Source of the DNA: Bremerella cremea
GTDB lineage: Bacteria > Planctomycetota > Planctomycetia > Pirellulales > Pirellulaceae
Direction: 5' to 3'
Assembly (NCBI RefSeq): GCF_003335505.1
Contig: NZ_QPEX01000011.1
Span: forward strand, 124,001-188,000
Length of the DNA: 64,000 nt
Shown: positions 55,700-64,000 of the stretch, in pieces
Layout: every line of letters starts with the position of its first letter
Numbering within the stretch: position 1 is the first letter of the stretch
Position numbers and translations under genes: made by a program
The notes under the pieces: generated by a model
Seen by the model: only the letters and a program-made list of their open reading frames with translations
Told to the model about the DNA's origin: nothing
The model's database searches: none

Positions 55700-56071
55700 T
55701 TATCGCCGCCGCCGTTTCCGAAAATCGGAGAGCTGAATCTCTGGATCTTCTTCTATTTCTCTTTCGTAACGGAGATACCTCCGTTCTAGCACATGCCCGA
55801 CCCAACCGGCGTAGCAAAACATGGTAAGCCCGACCAGGACGGCAACTGCTTGCATCCAATAAGCCAGCGGGACGTAGCACAGAAACACGATTCCTAAGAT
55901 AGGCAACACCAAGCAGGGCAGGGCAGTCCAACGGGCAATCCGTTCGCTGGTGGTTTTGGCCGGCAAGAACAAGCCCGCCATAGCGCCGTAAAGAAAACCG
56001 CTCAACGAATCGAGTGCGTCAAACGAGTCGTAGCTATCGTCTCCCTGATAATCAGGCCCAAAATAAGTCAT
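55700..56071 (-). CDS. Small membrane protein
   Basis: 123 residues. A polar, acidic N-terminus (GPDYQGDDSYDSFDALDSL) precedes a glycine-rich first helix and two further helices (PCLVLPILGIVFLCYVPLAYWMQAV and VLVGLTMFCYAGWVGHVL), then a charged C-terminal helix ending in RKRRRR. Topology suggests cytoplasmic tails. Function unknown. Confidence 0.72.
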   Translation of the reverse strand: MTYFGPDYQGDDSYDSFDALDSLSGFLYGAMAGLFLPAKTTSERIARWTALPCLVLPILGIVFLCYVPLAYWMQAVAVLVGLTMFCYAGWVGHVLERRYLRYEREIEEDPEIQLSDFRKRRRR

Positions 56072-56280
56072 CGTACGGTGTTGAATCGCTTCCGAGGGTA
56101 GCTCTACCGAGTTGCTTAGCTTTTTGATCGTCGTGCTTACTATTGTATCAAGTCGAGTGATTCTCGATTATCTTTTGCTTGACCTCCTCATGAGATTCGC
56201 AGCTGCGAGGTATTTATTTTAAAATCCATCGTGGCGTCTTGGCAAAGCAAACGAGCTAACTCGTATTTCTTGCTCGCACG

Positions 56281-57219
56281 ATGGAAGTAATGTGTACTGA
56301 AGCAAATTCGGAAGAGCCTCAGGACGGCATGGTTGGTCTGGACGAGTTCCCACCGTCGACCGAGCCAGAACGCCCGATGATTGGGGCTATCTTGTTTGTT
56401 TTTCTCGGGGCGGAAGCATTTGTTTTGGTCCTCACCCACGGCTGGGATAATGTGGTCCCGCTGGGTTTCCGCCTGGGCCAAGTTGGCCTGCTTGGTTTTT
56501 GGTTGGCCTGTGGTCGGGCCAGGTGGTGGCTGCGATGCATTGCGGTTGTCGTGGCGATTCCTCTGTTGGCAATGCACGTGCTCCGAAATGGTGGATACAT
56601 CATCTTTATTTTGGCATTGGCGGCCTTGCTCATTACGGGGCTGACGTTTGGATTACGTTTGCTGGTCTCGCTGTGGTGTCGCGAATCGAACGAGCATCAG
56701 ACGATTTCGCTAAAAGGGATCTTCGTTGCGATGATTGCCGCTGCGTTATTTTTTCTTGTCTTGCGGATACTCTCGACGCAGTTTTTCGGTAATTCAGTAA
56801 TTCGACTTGTTAAGACGGTCACTCAATACACCATCCTTGGGATGACTTTAGTGGTCCAGTGTGCGGTGCTATGGGCGAAACCAACATCGTTTCATCGCTG
56901 GTGGGCTTGCGGAGGAGCTTTTGCTTTCCTTGCCTTCTTGGGTTCGTACTACCTGCAGGAAATATTCGAGGGGTATGCTCTCATTAATGAATGGCTGTCC
57001 GTTTACGGTATCGGAGTGATTTCGCTGTGGATATTCACCTATCCGTTAGATTGGGCTTTACGTGAAGTCGGTTGGTCGTTGGTGCAACCTAATTGGCTTG
57101 TCACCGTACGGCAGCAGCGTGCCAGAGCAGGACGACCCGAGACGAAGGCCTTGGGGACAATCCCAGCCGAAATTTCTCATTCCACGAACGAGGCTGTTGA
57201 TTTCGACGATATCCATTAA
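56281..57219 (+). CDS. Multi-pass membrane protein, family unknown
   Basis: 312 residues, about eight hydrophobic segments. The ATG at 56281 has no good ribosome binding site, so translation may begin at the ATG at 56290 or 56329. A cytoplasmic start rich in Glu precedes the first helix. The VGLLGFWLACGRARWWLR and TISLKGIFVAMIAAAL motifs link it to the gene at 53782. It appears first in a same-strand run with the genes at 57260 and 58262. Function unknown. Confidence 0.78.
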   Translation: MEVMCTEANSEEPQDGMVGLDEFPPSTEPERPMIGAILFVFLGAEAFVLVLTHGWDNVVPLGFRLGQVGLLGFWLACGRARWWLRCIAVVVAIPLLAMHVLRNGGYIIFILALAALLITGLTFGLRLLVSLWCRESNEHQTISLKGIFVAMIAAALFFLVLRILSTQFFGNSVIRLVKTVTQYTILGMTLVVQCAVLWAKPTSFHRWWACGGAFAFLAFLGSYYLQEIFEGYALINEWLSVYGIGVISLWIFTYPLDWALREVGWSLVQPNWLVTVRQQRARAGRPETKALGTIPAEISHSTNEAVDFDDIH

Positions 57220-57259
57220 ACTAGGAAAGGTTGTTTCACCGCGAACTTGAACGCACAAA

Positions 57260-58147
57260 ATGGCTGACGAACTTTCCCAAACCTGGTTGCCAACTTTGCC
57301 AGAAAACCCGCTGGAGAAGCGGGCCTGGGATACTGCGCCGACACGCATGTATCTGCAAGCGTTGATGCTCATTATGTTGAGTTCGGCGATTACGGTTGGG
57401 TTGTTCGGTGACGAGTTCTGGTTTTTAAGCCAAGAGTTTCGCTTAGCCTTGGCAGGCATCGCCGGGTTTTACGTGGGCTGTGGTTCCGGCAACTTCGGCA
57501 AACGCTTGATGGTTAGCTTTTTTGCGACGATCGTTTTAGGACTTCGGCCACCCAACTTTCCGAACGAGCCCCTGCAAGACCTGGGGCTGGTGGTGATTGC
57601 CACTGCGTTGGCAAGTTTAACTGCGGCGATCCTCTTTGCGTGGGCCGACTGGCAGAAAGAATCGCTGCCTCGGTTTGCTTGGCTGAAGCTATTGGTGTTG
57701 CTGGGCTTGCTCGGCGTTTTATTGAGCGGAGCAAATCATCGTTTCGCTGGCATGCCACCGGAAGCGGCCTACCGCGAAGGAGCGATTCTGATTGGCCGAG
57801 GTGCCGTGTTCGCCCTGGCGGTCGTGCTGCAATTGTTGCCACTGCGTGCTAGCACCTTGTTACGGATGATCCCTTACGTGATCGTCGCGTTAGTGGCCTT
57901 TGGCTCGGCCCCGGCGGTCGACGGATTGGTACGAAACCTCGATGGTGCCCACGGCTTGTGGGAGACCAGCAACGTGTATCGCCTCAGCTTGGCTTGCGTC
58001 TGGCTGATAGGCTATCCGCTGCACTTTGCCCTGGGGGCATTAGATATTCGCTTGGTCGATCCTTGCTGGAAACAATCGATCCCGAAGCAGGAATCTCACC
58101 GCGAAGAATTCGAGCGACTCGCCGAGAGTCGATTCTCGCTGCATTAG
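57260..58147 (+). CDS. Multi-pass membrane protein, family unknown
   Basis: 295 residues with about eight hydrophobic segments, 40 bases behind the gene at 56281 and probably cotranscribed with it. It begins with a polar segment (MADELSQTWLPTLPENPLEKR) and then helices YLQALMLIMLSSAITV and ALAGIAGFYVGCGSGNFGK. The loop WQKESLPRFAWLKLLVLLGLLGVLL corresponds to the central segment of its relatives. Carries a charged C-terminal tail. Function unknown. Confidence 0.78.
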   Translation: MADELSQTWLPTLPENPLEKRAWDTAPTRMYLQALMLIMLSSAITVGLFGDEFWFLSQEFRLALAGIAGFYVGCGSGNFGKRLMVSFFATIVLGLRPPNFPNEPLQDLGLVVIATALASLTAAILFAWADWQKESLPRFAWLKLLVLLGLLGVLLSGANHRFAGMPPEAAYREGAILIGRGAVFALAVVLQLLPLRASTLLRMIPYVIVALVAFGSAPAVDGLVRNLDGAHGLWETSNVYRLSLACVWLIGYPLHFALGALDIRLVDPCWKQSIPKQESHREEFERLAESRFSLH

Positions 58148-58261
58148 CAACCCCTTTATCTAGCAGCCGAAATACTGAACGTCTGGCGCGGCGTTTGCTT
58201 ACTAGTACAGAGTAAGCATTCTTAAAGAATTTCACACCAATACGAGGTGAAATAGAGCGTT

Positions 58262-59068
58262 ATGGCGTCATTTCTTCCAATACTCTCATTATTGTTGGTC
58301 ATCGTGATCTCGTTGATGGTCGTCCGCGTGGCAACGATCGCCTTGGTGCTGACTGGCATATCTCACCAGTTGGCTCAATTTCAAGCACGTTCCGCATTCA
58401 CTGGTTCCGGTTTTACCACTTCGGAATCAGACCGCGTGGTTCAGCATCCGGTGCGGCGCAAGATCATTATGATTCTGATGCTTCTGGGGAACGCAGGGAT
58501 TGTGACGGCGGTTAGTTCCTTGATGCTGTCCTTCGTCCACACTAGCAGCGAGACGCCTGCCTATTGGTGGCTGCGAGTTGTGTTTTTGGTGGGTGGCGTT
58601 TTGGTATTGTGGATGATCTCGCGAAGTCAGTGGGTCGATAAGCGGTTGAACCAAGTGGTAGAGATGGCGCTTCGTCGTTGGACCGATTTGGAAGTGTGCG
58701 ACTACTCGAACTTGTTACATTTGGCACACGGCTACACCGTGATCGAGATGGAAGTCCAAGAGGAAGACTGGTTAGCCGGACAAGAATTGGTCGCGCTGCG
58801 ATTGTCGGAAGAAGGGGTCTTGGTCTTGGGTGTCGAACGCCCTGGCGGCATCTATCTGGGCGCGCCCCGAGGTTTCACCAAATTGCACGCCGGAGACACC
58901 GTCATCATGTACGGCCCGAGCGATATTCTGATGAACTTAGACGAACGCCGGGCAGGCTCCTCAGGAAACTGGGACCACCACAAAGCCGTCGATCGCCATC
59001 TACAGGTCAAACGCGAGCAGGAAGAAATTGAACGGACTACCGAGCAAGAAGAGCCCGTTACTTCATAA
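58262..59068 (+). CDS. Membrane protein with RCK-C (TrkA_C) domain and Trk-like pore segment
   Basis: 268 residues. Helix 1 covers about 4-30. FQARSAFTGSGFTTSESD (40-57) is followed by HPVRRKIIMILMLLGNAG, helix 2 (67-90); helix 3 is at 103-120. The order of a filter-like GSGFTT, a polar run, a conserved HP and a helix ending GNAG resembles one pore repeat of TrkH/KtrB (RTAGFxT ... P ... GG.PGS). Residues 155-228 form a TrkA_C/RCK-C domain (VIEMEVQEEDWLAGQEL, VLVLGVERPGG, GDTVIMYGPSDIL), which binds cytoplasmic ligands such as nucleotides in channels. A Glu-rich tail follows. A homotetrameric ion pathway is plausible but unproved. Confidence 0.83.
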   Translation: MASFLPILSLLLVIVISLMVVRVATIALVLTGISHQLAQFQARSAFTGSGFTTSESDRVVQHPVRRKIIMILMLLGNAGIVTAVSSLMLSFVHTSSETPAYWWLRVVFLVGGVLVLWMISRSQWVDKRLNQVVEMALRRWTDLEVCDYSNLLHLAHGYTVIEMEVQEEDWLAGQELVALRLSEEGVLVLGVERPGGIYLGAPRGFTKLHAGDTVIMYGPSDILMNLDERRAGSSGNWDHHKAVDRHLQVKREQEEIERTTEQEEPVTS

Positions 59069-59134
59069 TGACGACGTTGCCGACTTATCAGAGGCAACGA
59101 AAGGAAATGCCTCGTCTCATCGAATCTACTTAGG

Positions 59135-60253
59135 CTACAGCTTAGTGGGTGCCTGTTGGATGTAACGCAGGAAGTACGATTCCAACAGATTCAGATCGGC
59201 TCCGAACGCATTTTGGAAATCTTCTACACGCTGTTCGGCCGTATACGGTTCGCCTGCTGGGCGATTGGCAACGGTTTGCATGTACTGGGCAAATTCGCGG
59301 GGACGCGTTTCAATTAAGTAGAAGGCCAACGCCCAACCTTCGCCATAAGCCGTGCTGGGACGCTGACGATATGCGTCGTCGGTGGCGATAAACTCTTGCA
59401 GCGAATTCGGTTGTCGTTGCGTTTTCATGTACGATAGAAACTCGCTCATGCGAGCTTGGTTCAGGCGTTCACGAAACTGAGGATGATTGCGCGAGTCCCA
59501 CACGCCAGGGGCCTCGAACATGGTAGCCAAACCTTCAACCAGCCATTTCGGCTGACGAGAGTAACGGCTATGGACACCGGTGTTAAAGGCCGTTTGATGG
59601 GTGGCTTCGTGGATGATGGTAGCTAGGTTCTCGCCCCATAGCGGATGATTGGGATCTCCTCGGGTCACATCGTACAAGGCAACCCGATTGGTTCTAGGCG
59701 AGTAGTAACCGACGACACCTTTGCTAACCCGCATTCCTTCTGCCGCAGCGTATTTTTGATAGGTTGGAAAGTCGGGGAAAACAATCGCCACCAACGGAAA
59801 TTCATTTCGCTGTAGCGGGATATTCCGGGCGGTGAAATATTGGTGGAACGAGCGATAGAGTTGCTCGAACTGATTGGCCCAACGCTCCTTTGCCCCAGCC
59901 GGGTGAACCACCAAGTAGCTGCCGGTTCCACTTACATCGAAGCCGCGGCCAAACTCGTCGAGCAGCTTTCTCCGCAGTTCATTTTGCGGCAGAGGTTGAA
60001 ATGGTTGGGCAAGTCGCGCAAAGTTGGTGGCATCTTCTGGGGCGAAATCCCAGAGTTGCCCATCTCGACCCAGCATGATGACTTGCTGCTCGGAAGCGAT
60101 GACTGGCGTTGCCTGGATCGTTTCGTCCTGCAAATCGAGCTGAATCATGACTGGGTAGGTTTGCCCCTGAGCCAAGATATTCGGGGGAAAAAATGCGGAG
60201 TAAACGACCACAAACAAAAGGGTTAGGGCCGAATCAATGCGTACTGCTAGCAT
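59135..60253 (-). CDS. DUF1570 secreted peptidase-like protein
   Basis: 372 residues, signal peptide (LTLLFVVVYSAFFPPNILA). The N-terminal third is beta-rich; the rest contains the zinc-peptidase motif IHEATHQTAFN with HExxH, WLVEGLATMFE (third ligand side) and EGWALAFYLIE, all typical of DUF1570. It would sit outside the cytoplasm and may be a gluzincin. The gene is divergent and overlaps the region upstream of the next gene. Confidence 0.88.
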   Translation of the reverse strand: MLAVRIDSALTLLFVVVYSAFFPPNILAQGQTYPVMIQLDLQDETIQATPVIASEQQVIMLGRDGQLWDFAPEDATNFARLAQPFQPLPQNELRRKLLDEFGRGFDVSGTGSYLVVHPAGAKERWANQFEQLYRSFHQYFTARNIPLQRNEFPLVAIVFPDFPTYQKYAAAEGMRVSKGVVGYYSPRTNRVALYDVTRGDPNHPLWGENLATIIHEATHQTAFNTGVHSRYSRQPKWLVEGLATMFEAPGVWDSRNHPQFRERLNQARMSEFLSYMKTQRQPNSLQEFIATDDAYRQRPSTAYGEGWALAFYLIETRPREFAQYMQTVANRPAGEPYTAEQRVEDFQNAFGADLNLLESYFLRYIQQAPTKL

Positions 60254-60446
60254 GGCAATTGCTTGGGGTTTCAGAACAGTTGGCGTTTACCTTATCCCTA
60301 AGGTTAGCTCACCGTTGATAAACTCACCCTGCGTCCGAGGGGGAAACTTTCGAAGATTTCGCTGGATTCAGATGCCAACAACCTCTAGAATGGAGCCTAC
60401 CTCATCTAAAAATAACCTTATCTGGAAGAATTCTCTTACCCTTTTC

Positions 60447-61742
60447 ATGGACGCGTTACGAGTCGTAGTATGGGTGGGCCTAGTGTTCGCGCTAGCGGGC
60501 CCTATTTTCGCGCAAGATGCAGAGCCAAGTTTGTCCGATCAGGTAAAAGCCTGGGTGCGGCGACTCGACTCTGACACACTTGAAGAACGCGCTCGCGCTG
60601 AGCAGAAGATTATTGAACTAGGGCACGAGTCGCTCGACTTTCTTCCCCAGGTAAAACCGAACACGGCTGCTGAAACCAAAGCCCGCCTGCAGCGGATTCG
60701 TACCATTCTGGAAAAAGCCCGTGCTGATAACGCCGCCAAGGCGTCCAAGATCACGCTCTCGGTGAAGGACAAACCATTTACAGAGGTCCTGGCTGCAATC
60801 CAAGAACAAACGGGCAATCAACTGGTCGACTTCCGCCGCAACTTCGGCCAAAACGCTGATGCGACCAAGGTTACCGTCGATTGGAAAGAGGTTCCGTTTT
60901 GGGAAGCATTGGACGAGTTGTTCGCCCAGACCGGGCTCGAAGCCTATCACTATGCCGGACAGCCTGGGGTGTTAGCTTTCGTCGGACGGCAAGCAGCCAC
61001 AAACGAAAAGAACCCGCTAGTACGGACCAGCGAGATCTTCCGTTTCGAGCCAACCCGGATCGAGTCGTTTCTGAATCTTTCGAATCCAGAACAACGCGGC
61101 ACGTTCATGAATCTGCAAGTTGCCTGGGAACCTCGCTTGACGCCGATTGTCATCAAGTTGCCTTTAGATCAACTTCAGATCGAAGATGAAAACGGAAAAA
61201 GTTTGGTATCCGGCGCCTCAGAAGGTTCGCTGGATACCGAAGTGCTTCAAGGTGTTTCGGCGGTCGACATTCAACTTCCCTTGGGTGGCGTCGATCGGAC
61301 ATCTCAGAAGATTGCCAAGATGAAAGGGCAGATGGTCGCCTTGCTGCCTGGCCGTGTCGAGACGTTTACTTTCGATAAGTTAGAAAAAGCCCGTAACGTG
61401 AAAGACGAACGCGGTGCGATTGAAGTCATCTTTGAAGCGTTTCGGCCCAATGGTGACATTTACGAAGCAAGTATCATGCTGCGAGTTCTCAACGAGCAAG
61501 GAGCGCTCGAATCGCATCGCGGCTGGGTATACAACAACGAGGCATACCTGAAAGGTCCTAACGGGGAACGTGTCGACATCGCCGGATTTGAAGAGACATA
61601 CCGCGACGTTGATACCGTTGGACTTTCTTACAAGTTTGTATTGGAACGAGAAGCGAGCGATTACGAGTTTGTCTATCGATCACCGGCCTCGATTATTTCG
61701 TTGCCGATATCGTTCGAGTTAACGGATATTCCGTTGCCCTAG
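60447..61742 (+). CDS. Secreted protein with STN-like domain
   Basis: 431 residues from the ATG at 60447, which gives a signal (VVVWVGLVFALAGPIFAQ); ATGs at 60372 and 60390 are alternatives. A helical repeat-like part LDSDTLEERARAEQKIIELG is followed by ITLSVKDKPFTEVLAAIQEQTGN and VTVDWKEVPFWEALDELFAQTGL, the two halves of a secretin/TonB short N-terminal (STN)-like unit. The remainder is beta-rich and of unknown fold, ending ISLPISFELTDIPLP. No secretin barrel is present, so it is not a secretin. Confidence 0.75.
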   Translation: MDALRVVVWVGLVFALAGPIFAQDAEPSLSDQVKAWVRRLDSDTLEERARAEQKIIELGHESLDFLPQVKPNTAAETKARLQRIRTILEKARADNAAKASKITLSVKDKPFTEVLAAIQEQTGNQLVDFRRNFGQNADATKVTVDWKEVPFWEALDELFAQTGLEAYHYAGQPGVLAFVGRQAATNEKNPLVRTSEIFRFEPTRIESFLNLSNPEQRGTFMNLQVAWEPRLTPIVIKLPLDQLQIEDENGKSLVSGASEGSLDTEVLQGVSAVDIQLPLGGVDRTSQKIAKMKGQMVALLPGRVETFTFDKLEKARNVKDERGAIEVIFEAFRPNGDIYEASIMLRVLNEQGALESHRGWVYNNEAYLKGPNGERVDIAGFEETYRDVDTVGLSYKFVLEREASDYEFVYRSPASIISLPISFELTDIPLP

Positions 61743-61812
61743 CCGATGACCACACTTCCCGCGAAAGATGGCCATCTTGGCAATGGAACAAGACATCATT
61801 GAGAGCAAGCTT

Positions 61813-62886
61813 ATGTTGTCCAAACCTTGTATCGGATCCCCCACGTTTATCCTGGTGATCATCTGTCTGATGGTGTTGCCAGAAGCTGCCAACGATGAGA
61901 GTTTGTCTGACGATTTAGAGTATTCTTCAGGACCTAGCAATTTATCTGAAGAGATCTTAGTTCATCCCACAACCGGTGCGATTGTACTCGCCAGCGTAAA
62001 TAATGTGCCGGTTTACGATGTTGAAGTGCAGCGATATTTGGACAGGCTCGATGTCTTTCAAGGGCTACCAGAATCGACGCTTCAGATTTACCGTTCTGGC
62101 GTGTTGTCGCAGTTGGTTCGCCAGCAAGGCGTTTTTTCTTACTTGCAAACCACGGATTATCGTGCCACAGAGCAAGAGGTGAATCTGGCCTTGGCCGAAG
62201 TCACAAAGACATTAGAAGCACGTGGGCAATCGCTCGACGCGTTCCTGGCTGCCGGCAAGGCGGACAAGGCCATGTTGCGACGAAACCTCGCCTGGAAAAT
62301 CGTGTGGAATCGTTACCTCGATAGCTATCTAACCGAAGTCAATTTGCGCCGCTACTACGAACGTCACTATGCCCAGTTCGACGGCACGACCCGGCGCGTC
62401 GCCCAAATTTTTCAAGGTGATCCGAGCAACTCAGATGATTTCGAGTGGGACAGAGCATTCCGAGATACCGTGCTGATCCGTGATCGAATTCAGCAAGGGG
62501 AACTCAAATTCTCGGACGCGGTCAAACAGTATTCTAACTCCCCCAGCGCGGCCGATGGTGGCGATTTGGGATGGATCGGATATCACGGCCCACTCGATCC
62601 AAGAATACACGAAGCCGCCTACTCGCGCCCGGTCGGTAGCATCGTTGGCCCCATTCAGACACGGTTTGGCATTCACCTCTTGTACATTATGGAAGAGAAA
62701 CGAGGGACAGCCACATGGGAAGAGATGGTCGACGACATCCGGGCCGCCGCCGCCTCTTACTTGTTTGCGAATGTCGCCGAAAAGTACCTGTCCGATGCAA
62801 GGGTCTTCTACTTTGGAGAAGAAGAAGCCAGTGAAATGGATCCCACGCTTGTCCACATGTTCCACAAAGAATTCGTTGCACCGTAA
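61813..62886 (+). CDS. Secreted parvulin-type peptidyl-prolyl isomerase
   Basis: 357 residues from the ATG at 61813, preceded by GAGAG at about eight bases; a frame to 61768 is an alternative. Signal helix PTFILVIICLMVLPEAA. A SurA-like helical chaperone region (residues 70-200) leads to a rotamase domain: RVAQIFQG, FSDAVKQYSNSPSAADGG, DLGWIG and VGSIVGPIQTRFGIHLLYI. It should help fold exported proteins. An acidic C-terminal tail follows. Upstream neighbour (STN-like protein) is 70 bases away. Confidence 0.88.
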   Translation: MLSKPCIGSPTFILVIICLMVLPEAANDESLSDDLEYSSGPSNLSEEILVHPTTGAIVLASVNNVPVYDVEVQRYLDRLDVFQGLPESTLQIYRSGVLSQLVRQQGVFSYLQTTDYRATEQEVNLALAEVTKTLEARGQSLDAFLAAGKADKAMLRRNLAWKIVWNRYLDSYLTEVNLRRYYERHYAQFDGTTRRVAQIFQGDPSNSDDFEWDRAFRDTVLIRDRIQQGELKFSDAVKQYSNSPSAADGGDLGWIGYHGPLDPRIHEAAYSRPVGSIVGPIQTRFGIHLLYIMEEKRGTATWEEMVDDIRAAAASYLFANVAEKYLSDARVFYFGEEEASEMDPTLVHMFHKEFVAP

Positions 62887-62929
62887 CCCGTTTTAGAAAC
62901 GAATTATCGAGCAAGCGGAGACCGGGCTG

Positions 62930-63865
62930 CTAAGGCTCGACCCAGTTGCCGTCGCGGTAAACGCACTTTTGGGGATCGAAGTCAGTTCCCTTCCGCAACG
63001 AAAGCACCGGAAGTGATTGCAAGAAGCTATCGTCCAGATAGTAGCCCCACTGAGGCTGCATGACTGCTCCGGTCTCGCTCGAACTAAGTTCGTACTCGGC
63101 TGCCACGAGCTTCTGTAGCATGTAATTAGGAACTATCCCAGACTGGCAACCAGGGCACGTCCCATTGGCCAGGTCAAGACACTCTTCCGGGGTTATCTTG
63201 TTGGTGCCTTGGCGCATCGCGGCTTGAAGTTCCTCGCTGCGAAGTCGCTGCTTAGCATCGCTGCGTTTGGATTGCCGCAAAAGGTGAAACACTTCGATTA
63301 CCTGGGTACGCTGTTCTTCGTCGAGAGGCACACCATTGGCATCGTTTTTCAACGCGGCCCCTTCCAGCAACGCAACATCGTGCTCTGCTCCTACCAAATA
63401 GGCAATCGCACGAAGTTGACGCACACCTTGCTGATCTTTCATCAGTGGCGTCATGCCCAGTAACGCACTACGCCCTTCTTTCGCCGGATCGAGGTAAGCA
63501 GCAATCAAAAACAGCCGCATCGCCGTTTCAACAGCGTCTGGGTCGGACTTCTTTTCGACCAGCTCTTCCGCGTATTCTCGGTAGGCTTGAGGGTTGTCGG
63601 GGGAAAGCTGTTCCAAGCGACTCGGGTTGACTGGTTGCAGCAACAGTTCAATCTGCGCACGACTAATCGTACGAAGGATTTCCTCGCCGTCAGGCGTCTT
63701 TAGGCGGAGCTCGATCGTCTTGTCGTCGGAAGATTCAAGATGCCCCGCAATCGGCTCTTTTTCTCCCTTTAGATAAACGACTGCTGCGAAGAGGTGGCTC
63801 GACAACGGTAGCCAAGCGAGGAACGCCACAGCCAACAGTTTTTGAGTTTGCAAGCTGCGAATCAT
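62930..63865 (-). CDS. Secreted protein of unknown function
   Basis: 311 residues. Signal LLAVAFLAWLPLSSHLFAA. The first mature part is a small beta domain (VVYLKGEKEPIAGHLESSDD, IELRLKTPDGEEILRTI) resembling Sm-like or bacterial SH3-like folds, followed by a helical TPR-like region (QAYREYAEELVEKK, AAYLDPAKEGRSALL) and a CPGC pair near 246-249. Its ATG overlaps the TGA of the gene upstream as ATGA, so translation is coupled. Function unknown. Confidence 0.78.
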   Translation of the reverse strand: MIRSLQTQKLLAVAFLAWLPLSSHLFAAVVYLKGEKEPIAGHLESSDDKTIELRLKTPDGEEILRTISRAQIELLLQPVNPSRLEQLSPDNPQAYREYAEELVEKKSDPDAVETAMRLFLIAAYLDPAKEGRSALLGMTPLMKDQQGVRQLRAIAYLVGAEHDVALLEGAALKNDANGVPLDEEQRTQVIEVFHLLRQSKRSDAKQRLRSEELQAAMRQGTNKITPEECLDLANGTCPGCQSGIVPNYMLQKLVAAEYELSSSETGAVMQPQWGYYLDDSFLQSLPVLSLRKGTDFDPQKCVYRDGNWVEP

Positions 63866-64000
63866 ACGGCACCTCCGGACAGTTCCCAGAATTTAACCAA
63901 CGCCATCTCACCACTGCGAAGCTGTTCAAGAAGGTTTGACGCGGTAGCATCTTGGGTTTCGAGTTGTTCTAACAGTTTCTCAAGGGGAACTTTCAACTGA
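63862..64000 (-). CDS. C-terminal fragment of a gene continuing past the right edge
   Basis: Reading back from the TGA at 63862-63864, the frame is open to the window end and encodes 45 residues: LEKLLEQLETQDATASNLLE, then LRSGEMALVKFWELSGGAV. The first part is a Leu-heptad amphipathic helix. The stop overlaps the ATG of the next gene (ATGA), a sign of coupled translation and operon membership. Identity cannot be told from this piece. Confidence 0.75.
   Translation of the reverse strand, partial: QLKVPLEKLLEQLETQDATASNLLEQLRSGEMALVKFWELSGGAV

Overview
The window reads as chromosomal DNA from a planctomycete, most likely Pirellulales (Blastopirellula/Bremerella/Rhodopirellula type). The support is several lineage hallmarks on one stretch: three DUF1559 prepilin-like proteins, four formylglycine-type sulfatases, an N-terminal LEVRSMMAAD motif on a large secreted protease, DUF1990 and DUF1570 proteins, and many multi-pass membrane proteins without recognisable relatives. 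Genes are spread over both strands in short operons with ordinary housekeeping genes between them. I see no rRNA, tRNA, insertion sequence, prophage or CRISPR array. Genus is inference.

Layout. 0.4-6.5 kb: atypical SDR, DUF1990 protein, a cysteine-free Cu/Zn superoxide dismutase with a good terminator, aroE, two related membrane proteins, a methyltransferase. 6.5-9 kb: a tight minus-strand run of five small membrane proteins that share an N-terminal NPFxSP motif and a C-terminal xRxYY-type motif, preceded by an 11-bp-periodic array of GTTATCGAC-like units. 9-10.6 kb: primary-type sigma factor. 10.6-11.96 kb: a long stretch with no supportable gene but several hairpins. 12-18.7 kb: SDR, lipoate ligase-like protein, basic secretory protease, mutY, lipoprotein hydrolase, DUF1559 protein. 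19.3-23.5 kb: 2-keto acid decarboxylase, MDR oxidoreductase, ArsR regulator and aldo/keto reductase, a plausible aldehyde/ketone handling group. 24-34.4 kb: two cassettes of DUF1559 protein plus small lipoprotein(s) surrounding an rraB-like gene, two tandem sulfatases, a frameshifted secreted protein and an alkaline phosphatase. 34.4-44.9 kb: two more sulfatases, a Tat-exported protein, a porin and a chemoreceptor. 45-47 kb: ilvN-ilvC with hairpins before, between and after. 48.8-53.7 kb: 1,133-residue subtilase with seven 47-residue C-terminal repeats, then a PQQ-type beta-propeller protein. 53.8-59 kb: membrane proteins and an RCK-C protein with a Trk-like pore signature. 59-64 kb: DUF1570 peptidase-like protein, STN-like protein, parvulin and the end of an operon cut by the window edge.

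How it fits together. Sulfatases, alkaline phosphatase, porin and subtilase suggest a cell that scavenges sulfated and phosphorylated polymers outside the cytoplasm. The items most worth following up are the five-gene NPFxSP operon with its phased 11-bp repeat array, the RCK-C protein with one Trk/Ktr-like pore loop, the alternating A/B repeat domain of the subtilase, and three enzymes whose usually invariant residues are changed (sodC, mutY, aroE). Two genes carry apparent one-base deletions, which could be real decay or sequence error.
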